The position numbers and the translations under genes were made by a program. From Sapria himalayana (lineage: Eukaryota > Streptophyta > Magnoliopsida > Malpighiales > Rafflesiaceae): a DNA stretch of 64,000 bases. The stretch spans positions 101,838-165,837 of the forward strand of contig JAREIK010002445.1 of NCBI GenBank assembly GCA_029783825.1, read 5' to 3'. The notes beneath the pieces are model-generated. The model saw nothing but the letters and a program-made list of their open reading frames with translations. It did no database searches and had not been told where the DNA came from. Positions 55,522-64,000 of this stretch are shown here, in pieces. How positions within the stretch are numbered: position 1 is the first letter of the stretch; every line of letters starts with the position of its first letter.

Positions 55522-57390
55522 GGTGCATAAAAGATGTGGGCATGGTGGAGGTGGACGTGGATGCAGACATGGATGAGATTCATATAGTATTTTCTCCTAT
55601 TGTATAGTCAGCATCATCTAATACCCACCCTATCTAGACTTCAAGATCACAATCACCATCACCATCACCATCATCGACATCTTTACCATCACCTTTATTA
55701 GATAAGACACCAGCCATTATCCTTATTGCACTCACTTCTGATCCATCACATTCATCTTCACCATATTTTACACCATCAGTTTTTACCCCATTTACATCAC
55801 CATCAACATTATCAATTGATGTGGATTTCTCTGTAGGTAGTGCTAAGTTAGTAATAGAGATTATGGATCAGAGGTATAAGCAATATATAAATATAACTTT
55901 AAATAAAATATTATGATGGTCCTATTAGTGGTTTTTATTTATAGATATAAATTACTTGTTTTCAATGTTATTTGTTTATTTTTATAGTTTTGTTCCAATT
56001 CACAAGTGCTCATCTATAATTACAAAGTCTTTCAAAAAAAAGGTAGATTCCAAAGCATTCTCGTGGAAGAAAGGTTTTGAATCAACAAAAGAGACTAACT
56101 TTTATATCATTCAGGTAAAAAAAAAGAAACAAACGCATCAAAAAGTAATTATCTAATTAGTTAACTATTATGTTTGTTATTAGTCAAGAATAAAAGAATT
56201 ATGTCATTATTATTTTAGTTTTTTTGTGAATTTTCTATATATAGAATTAGTGTACATGGGCACCCCAATTTGATGGACATATAAAGTCATTATTGGAGAG
56301 CAATGATACTGAACTGTACTCAAATTTTATCCATAAATTAAAGATTCTAAAAGATCGGCCTAATTTTATACATGAGGATGAGTATCCCAGATGGCTTAAG
56401 TATTGGGTGAAGCTAGAAGAAAAAGAATTAGAGTTAGTCAGCAAAAACTGATGGATTAAGGTAACTGGACCAGGTACAAAAATGTCTTGCCACACATGAG
56501 GGTTAAAGTCGAGCATTGAACATGATTGAGATTTGGTACAATTTGTAACTTTAAAACATTTATATATTTAACAGTTGGCCTAATAGTCCCAATAATTCAA
56601 ATCTTTGCATGGTTTTATAATTTTAGCTAAAATTTTCTAACATATTTAATTTTTGACTTAAAAAATACATACTTTAGGCCGGAGAATTGGGTTGAGATCC
56701 CAATTTTTATAAGATTTTCAGAAAGATGCATGTGAAAAAAGTGGATGGGTAATTTGTTGACAAAAAATCTCAGATGATTGCTATAAGAATCAATTATATT
56801 AATAAAATTTTAGAATACTATAATAAATTTGGAAAGTTGTGTGGAATAAAAAATATTTGATTTATTTTATTTATATCTAGCATAGTATTTTATAATGTTT
56901 TAACACAGGATCTAATGGAGGTATGTGTGCCAGTTGATTCTCACCTAGCTGAGGGTTCTATGGATCTTCAACCAATTGAATATGATCATATCTTTTTGGA
57001 GACCATAAGAGTTAAGAAGTAGTGAGTGTATGCCATCAGCTCGAAGGTAGTTGCTTTTTGTTTTAGCAATGTGCTTCTAGTTCTTCTATCACAATAGTGG
57101 TGGATGAGGTGGTCGAATAGCAAGTAATTGAAATACATGAATGTTTTGTATTTATTGAGATAGAAATGAAAAAGAAAGATCAGTAGAATATTCTTTAGAA
57201 AGAAGAAATGAAGGAAATAAAAGAAGTGAATGATGAAATGAAAGAATTAAGAATGCAATGCAACACCAGATATCCTATATGGAGTCATAGTTAGTGGCTT
57301 TGACGTGACAGATAGAATATCATGTTCCAACAGAGATACCACGTAAGAGAGGCTAGCACAAATGCACTAACTAATGATGAGGATGATTTT
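55522..57390 (+). pseudogene. TNPA-like En/Spm protein pseudogene
   Basis: The ATG at 55522 reads MVHKRCGHGGGGRGCRHG, a Gly/Arg-rich start common in these proteins, then a stop. Downstream there is a Ser/Pro/Ile-rich tract (codons of atcacc and tcatca type, 55640-55800). A basic block follows near 55995-56115 (KSFKKKVDSKAFSWKKGFES). A 'FRKMHVKKVDG' segment, then FVDKKSQM, lies near 56715-56780. The last exon reads LMEVCVPVDSHLAEGSMDL and a coiled coil of Glu, Lys and Met (57205-57270). The 'H.RK.G.FVD.KS' and 'LME....GS' motifs match the Transposase_24 group of En/Spm. Many stops break it. Its last exon is shared with the fragment at 18353. Confidence 0.75.
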
Positions 57391-57499
57391 TTATTTTTAA
57401 TGAAAATATAACCTATGTTATGTTTTTGTTTTAACTATGTAACTATTGTATTAGAATAAATGTTGAATAGCTTTTACGTTTTGTCTTTATTCAATTTAA

Positions 57500-58806
57500 T
57501 ATAATATATGTTTTGAATGAAAAATAGCTAGGGATTTTTCCCTAACAAAATTAGCTAGAGAATTTTTTATATATATTCAGTCAAAAATATTAATTATTAC
57601 TATTAATTATGATAAAAATTAGCATGGAAAAAATATAATTAGCTAGTAAATTTTCTTTGTTCAAAAATTTGCTAGGAAAATAGTTTTATCATTAATATTT
57701 TGTGATGAACACTTTAGCTTGGGATAATTTACATATTAACTCCATAATTAGAAAAAATTATATAATTAAATATTGGCTAGGGAAATACAGTGTCTAAATC
57801 CATAGCTAAATTATGGATTTTATAAGCTAGGAAAAATTCATCACTATATTATGTATTTTATTATCTCGAGAAAATCCATCGCTAAATACATCGCTAAATT
57901 ACAAATTTTATTAGCTAGAGAAATTCCGTTGCTAAATCTATCGCAAAATTAAGCATTTTTTTTCTTGGGAAATTCCATAGCTAAATCCTTCACTAATATA
58001 TGTATTTTATTAGCTAGAGATTTTCATTCGCTAAATTCATTGATAAAATATGAATTTTATTAGCTAGAGAAAATTCGTCGCTCTATCCGTAGCTAAATCA
58101 AGAATTTTATTAGTAAGGAAAAATATATCGCTAAATCTATCACTAAATCAAGGATTTTATTAGCAATGGAAAATCCATCCCTAAATCCATCGTAAAATCC
58201 ATCACTATATCCGTCGCTAAATCTAGGATTTTATTAGCAAGAGAACATCTGTCACTAAATCCATCGCTAAATATAGGATTTTATTAGCAAGGGAATATCT
58301 GTCGCTAAATCCCTCGCTAAATCTAGGATTTTATTAGCAAGGGAACTTCCATCGCTAAATCAAAGATTTTATTAACAAGGGAAAATCTATCTCTAAATCC
58401 ATCACTAAATCAAGAATTTTATTAGCAAGAGATATTTCGTCATAAAATCCGTTGCTAAATCAAAGATTTTATTAGTAGAAGAAATTCCATCATTAAATTC
58501 ATCGCTAAATCAATTATTTTATTAACAAGGGATATTAAATCACAAAATCAATCACTAAAATCCCCACCTTTGTAAAGCAGAAGTTACGAAAATTTTTCGT
58601 CGATAATAATTCACTAAATCCCCCGAATTTATTTAGCAGAATTTTCGAAAAATTTTTCCTCGCTAATACATCGCTAATCTATTGCTATTTATTTTTTCAT
58701 AAAAAATCATAAATCTCTTTCTATTCCCTAGCTAAACCCATGCAATTTACCTAGGGATTGATCCCTAGATAAAATTTCATAGCTAAATCGATATTTTCTT
58801 GTAGTG
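57500..58806 (+). repeat. CACTA 3' subterminal repeat array and terminus
   Basis: From about 57520, phrases of 'tagctagggattttt' type appear. From about 57800 to 58550 a unit of about 60 bp, with 'attttattagcaaggga' and one or more 'atccatcgctaaat' blocks, is repeated roughly 14 times with variation. The array ends in 'gatattttcttgtagtg'. Such repeats are the usual binding sites of TNPA-type proteins. The truncated copy ending at 19130 goes from the equivalent of 57760 to its terminus in about 120 bp, so it lacks this long array. Confidence 0.88.
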
Positions 58807-61800
58807 TTATCTATATGTATATATATTTGTATATCTATTTATCATTCTATATGTCTATCTATCTGTCTGTCTGTCTGTCTCTCTATCTATCAATCTGTGT
58901 ATCTATCTGCCTTTCTATCTGTCTATCTAGCTATTTATCAATCTATTTATCTATCTATCTATCTATTAATCTATCTACCTATTATGTAATTATCTACCTA
59001 TATATTTGTATATCTATTTATCAATCTATCAATCTATCATTCAATCAATCAATATATTTATCTATCTATCTATGTGTCTAACTATAATTCTTTCTGTCAA
59101 TTTCTCTATCTATCTATATGTCTATCTATCAATCTATTAATCTATCTGTCTATCTATCTATATATCTATCTAATAGTTGATCTATCTGTTTATCAAATAG
59201 TTTTTCATTCTAGCTATTAATTAATTTATTTGTCTATCTATCTATATATTTGTCTTTCTATCTATTTATTTGTGTATCTATCTCTCTATCATTCTGTTTA
59301 TCTATCTGTTTATCTATATGTCTATATATCTATATATCTATCTATTTATCGATCTGTCTATCTTTCTATCTATATATCTATCTATGTATCCCACGATTAA
59401 TCTATCTATCTATCTATATATCTATCTTTCTTTCTATCTATTTATCTGTTTATCTATTTATCTTTCATTCTATCTATATCTCTTTTAATCTATCTATGAA
59501 TATAAATATCAATCTCTCTATTATTTTCTCTAACAATCTCTCTAATTATTTTTATATCTATCTGCCTTTATATTTATTTATCTATTTATTTTTTATGAAT
59601 CTATCTATATAACTATCTATTTTTAAGTCTATCTATCTATCTTTTTATCTATTTATGTAATTATATTTCTATGTAACTATATATTTATTAATATATCTAT
59701 CGATCTATCTGCATATCTGTCTATCATTCTGCCTATTTATCTATTTGTCCATCAGTCTATCTATATGTCTATATTTTTTCTATCTTTCTATCAATGTATA
59801 TGTCTATAATTCTTTATGTATATCTTTCTATCTTTTAATTTCTTTATCATTCTACCAATCTATCTATCTTTCTATTTGTCTATCTATATATATGTGTATC
59901 TATCTATCTATTTGTCTATTCATCTGTCTTTCTATCTTTCTATCTATCTATATGTCTATCTATCTATCTATCTATCCATCTATATGTATATCTATTTTTC
60001 TATCTATTTATCTATCTATCTTTTTATCAATTTGACTATATATCTATCTATAAATTATCTATTTTTATATTTTCATCTATCTATCAATCTATATATTAAT
60101 CTATCTATCAATCTATATATCTATTTGCATATCTATCTATCTATCTATCTATTTTTCTATCCATCTAATTGTTTATCTATCTATTTGTCTATCTATCTGA
60201 CTATCTATTTGTCTAACTATAAGACCTATTCTCTCTCTATCTATCCATATATCTTTATATCTATCTTTCTATATCTAAATCTTTTTGTCTATATATATAT
60301 ATATATATCTATCTATGTATCTATCAATCTTTTAATCTATCTATCTATCAATATATCTATCAATTTAATTATTAGCCTATTAGTCTATTTATTAATCTTT
60401 CTATCAATTTGTCAATCTATTTGTTTATCTATAAATCATTCTATTTTTTTGTATATCTATATATCTTTCTGTCTATCTATCTATATGTCTGTCTATCTAT
60501 TTGTCTATCTATCTATCCATCTATCTATTTGTCGATCAATTTTTCTATATCTCTATCAATTTGTCTATCTATATATCAATCAATCTATATATCATTCTAG
60601 TTATCAATAGGTCTATCTATCTATATTTTTATCGGTTTCTCTATCAATCTATCTATTTGTCTATTTTTATTTTTTTTCTATCATTTTATGTAATTATTTG
60701 TTTGTTTGTCTGTGTGTATATATACCTACCTACCTAATTGTCAGCTTTCCTAACTACTTTCCTAAATGTATATCTATTTATTTGTTTTACTATTTATTTA
60801 TCTATTTATCTATATATCTGTCTATCTATATGTATATCAATCTATCTATCAATATATCTATTTATCTATTGATATATTAGTCTATCTATCTGTATATCTA
60901 CTTATTTATCTATTTATCTACCTACCTACCTATCTATCTATCTACTTTTCTATCTATCTATTTATCTATATATCTATATATCTATATATCTATATATCTA
61001 TCTATTTGTTTATTTATATGTTTATCAAAATGTCTTTCCATATATCTATATATCTATTTATTGATTTGACTATCAATTTGTCTATCTTTATAGCTATCTA
61101 TATATCTATCCATTTATCTTTTTATTTAACTTACTACATATCTATCAGTCTAACTAAGTGTCTATCCATTTGTATAGTTTTTTATTTATCTATCTATCTA
61201 TCTATCTATCAGTCTATCTATCAGTCTATCTATTTGTCTATCTATATGTCTATCTATTAATCTTTCTTTTTCTCGATATATTTGTCAATCTATTTGTCTA
61301 TCTAACTATATATCTATATGTGTGTGTGTGTGTGTGTGTGTATCTATATATATATATATATATATATTAGTTTCATAATCTATTTATATATCTATCTATC
61401 TGTTTATCTTTCTATAAATATACTTATCTTTCTATCTATCTATCTATCTATTTATCTAAATATATATATAATAATCTATTTATATATATGACTCTATTTT
61501 TCTATCTATCATTCTATCTTTATATCTATCTATCTATCTATATTTCTATCTAGGTATTTGTTTATCTGTCTATCTACCAATCTATATGTCTATCAATTAA
61601 TCTATCTATCTACTAATTTTATATCTATCTATCTTTCTATCTATTTATCTATCTATCTATATGTCTATCAATCAATTATCTATCTATTTATCTATCATCT
61701 ATCTATATTTCTATTTATTTATAAATTTATCTATCTGTCAATCTATTTATCTATCAATCTATTTTTTATTTATTTGTCTATCTATCTATCTATCTATCTA

Positions 61801-63830
61801 TCTATTTGTCTTTCTTTCTATCTATATGTCAATATATTATCATATCTATCTATAAGAGTATCTATCTATTTATCTATATATTTGATTGACTATCTATCTA
61901 TCTATCTATCATTCTATATGTCTTTTTATCAATCTATCAATCAATCTGTCCAACAATATATCTATCGATGAATCTATCAAAATATCAATCAATCAATTTA
62001 TCTATCTATGTATATATATGTTTATCTATCTATTTATAAATCAATTTTTAAATTTATTTATCTATCTACCTTTATGTTTGTTTAATTGTTAGTCTATCTA
62101 TCAAATTCTGTATCTGCCTATTTGTCAGACTTTTTTTATTTATCTGTCTATCTATCTATCTATCTTTTTATCTATCCATCTATCTATTTATCTGTCTATC
62201 TAACTATCTATCTATCTAATCATATGTCCATCTATTTATCTATATTTCTATATACTATCTATTTATCTATCTATCTGTATGTCTGTTAGTCTGTTTATCT
62301 ATATATCTATCTATCTATATGTCTAACTATCTGTCTATGTATTTGACTATCTATATTTTCATACATCTATCTATTTATCTATCTATCTATTTGTCTATCT
62401 ATCTATCTATTTGTCTATCTATCTATGTATCTATATATCTATCTTTCTATCAATATATGTATCAATATATCTATCTATCTATCTATCTATATGTTTGTCT
62501 ATCTTTCTATTTATCTCTCTATCTATATGTGTGTCTTTCTATTTACCAATCTTTTCTTTCTATTTAATTTCTTTATTTATTTATCTATCTAAGTATCTAT
62601 ATATCTATTGATCTATGTATCTATGTATCTATTCGTCTATCTATCGATCTATCGATCTTTCTATCAATTATCTATCTATTTATGAATCTGTCAATATTTC
62701 AATCTATTTATCTCTGACTATAAGTCGATCATCTAGCTTTCTATCAATCTGTCTATTAATCAGACTATCAAAATATCTACCAACCAATCTATAAATATTT
62801 ATTTTATATTTCTATCTATTTGTTTTTCTATCTATCTATTTATCTGTTTATCTATCTATCTCTCTTTCTATCAAACTATTTATAATTTTTACTATCACCC
62901 TATTGTGTATCAATCAATCTATCTATCTATTTGTCTATCTATCTTTCTAACTATCTATTTGTCTTATCTATCTATTTGTTAATCAATTAATTTATCTATT
63001 TATCAATCTATCTATTTATCTTTATATCAATTTATTTGACTAACTATATGTTTATTTCTTTGTTTTTCTATCTATCTATCAAAATGTCTAATAAAATGTC
63101 GATCTATAAGTATATCTATCTATTTATCTATCTACCATTTAATCAATCTATCTTTTTATATTTCTATCAATTTGTCTATCATTCACTCTATCGTTCTATG
63201 GATCAATATATCAATCAATCTTTCTATCAATCAATATATCTATCTATCCATCTATCTTTTTATTTATATATCTATCTATCTATGTTTCTTTCTATTTACT
63301 TGTCAATCTATCTATTTTTCTGTTTATCTAACTCTCTAAATGTATATTTCTATTTTTTTGTCTATCTATCTATCTATATATCTATATATCTATCTATTAG
63401 ACTTGTATCTATCTTTCTATTTGTTTATTAGTCTATTTTTCTTTTATCTATCTTTCTATCTGCCTATTTATCTATCTATCTATTTATCTATCTATCTGTC
63501 TTTCAATCTGTCTATATAACTACTTATGGATCTTTCTAACAATCTTTCTATCTTTTTGTCTATAAATATGTATATCTATCTATTTATCAATTTGTTTATA
63601 TATCTATCTATCTATTTATTTATTAATTTATATATCTATCTATCTATCTATCTATATGTCTATGTATATCTATATCTATATGACTATCTATTTGTCTATC
63701 TATCTTTCTACCTACCTATCTGTCAATCTATCTATCAATCAATATTTCTAGTTGTTTGTCTTTCTTTTTTGTTATCTATCTGATTATATTTGTCTATCTA
63801 TCTATATATCAATCTTTTAGTCTTTTATTT

Positions 63831-63868
<38 letters not shown>

Positions 63869-64000
63869 ATCTATATCTCTTTATCTATCTATCTATCATA
63901 CTATCTATCTATCTGTCTATCTAGATGTCTATCTATTTGTCAATCAATCAATCTATGTATATATATATATCTACCTATAATCTATTTAAATATCAATCTA
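58807..64000. repeat. Degenerate (TATC)n array 3, reaching the window edge
   Basis: The same tetranucleotide family as arrays 1 and 2, but with TATC on the plus strand. It starts at the base after the CACTA terminus. It includes a TG tract followed by a TA tract (61319-61341 and about 61345-61367) and a TA tract at about 63834-63863. The plus-strand reading frames of up to 264 codons made of Ser, Ile, Tyr and Leu are repeat translation. No gene is seen. Confidence 0.97.
61319..61367. repeat. Compound (TG)n(TA)n tract in array 3
   Basis: A TG run of about 23 bp, a short 'tatc' spacer and a TA run. The same association of GT and TA tracts is seen in arrays 1 and 2. Confidence 0.92.

Larger units (their letters stand above)
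49030..58806 (+). mobile_element. Nearly complete CACTA (En/Spm) element, about 9.8 kb
   Basis: The left end reads CACTACAAAAAATCCC at 49030, and the right end at 58806 reads CACTACAAGAAAATATC on the minus strand. These are the classical inverted termini of CACTA elements. Between them lie, in order, 5' subterminal repeats, a duplicated noncoding block, a TNP2-type transposase (TNPD), a TNPA-like gene and a long 3' subterminal repeat array. This is the expected architecture. CACTA elements normally make a 3 bp target duplication; the flanks here are ttg on the left and tta on the right, which match at only two of three bases. Both genes are broken, so the element is not autonomous. Confidence 0.9.

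Noticed and set aside
57800..58560. CRISPR-like regular spacing of repeats
   Set aside because: The units vary, have no unique spacers and sit at the end of a CACTA transposon in a plant genome.
59816..60610. 264-codon plus-strand reading frame rich in Ser, Ile, Tyr and Leu
   Set aside because: Lies wholly in the TATC array, which lacks stops on this strand. Overlapping frames of similar composition occur in the other phases, and there are no domains or codon signals.

Overview
The window looks like a repeat-dominated, AT-rich piece of a flowering-plant nuclear genome. Two transposon families with plant-type proteins support this: a CACTA (En/Spm) element with a TNP2-type transposase and TNPA-like protein, and a Mutator-like (MULE) transposase next to a plant mobile domain (PMD/MAIN-like) gene. 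Canonical GT-AG introns are visible. Nothing suggests a prokaryote. I cannot name the species.

Layout. 1-1018: AT-rich DNA that from about 600 looks like the 3' subterminal part of a CACTA-like element. 1019-17225: a degenerate (GATA)n array with interspersed (TA)n and (CA)n tracts. 17226-19130: an island holding a TG-rich stretch and the truncated 3' end of a CACTA element. 19131-39195: a second (GATA)n array of about 20 kb, including higher-order duplications and a small strand-switched patch. 39196-42830: decayed PMD and MULE genes, both on the minus strand, then 84-85 bp tandem repeats and a strong hairpin. 42830-49029: AT-rich DNA with no firmly recognised gene, one weak two-exon candidate (46243-46513) and several small repeats. 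49030-58806: an almost complete but decayed CACTA element with both termini, an internally duplicated 5' region, a TNPD (TNP2) pseudogene, a TNPA-like pseudogene and an expanded 3' subterminal array. 58807-64000: a third array, in the opposite orientation (TATC on the plus strand), running off the edge.

About 41 kb of the 64 kb is degenerate GATA/TATC repeat. The many long Ser-Ile-Tyr-Leu reading frames there are an artefact: the TATC strand has no stop in any frame, while the GATA strand has a stop in every frame. No intact protein-coding gene was found.

The most unusual pattern is that all three arrays begin at, or within a base or two of, a CACTA 3' terminus (near 1018, at 19130 and at 58806). 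For the complete element the other flank is not tetranucleotide repeat. This could mean targeted insertion with later rearrangement, or array growth from the element end. No new enzymatic or defence system could be supported.
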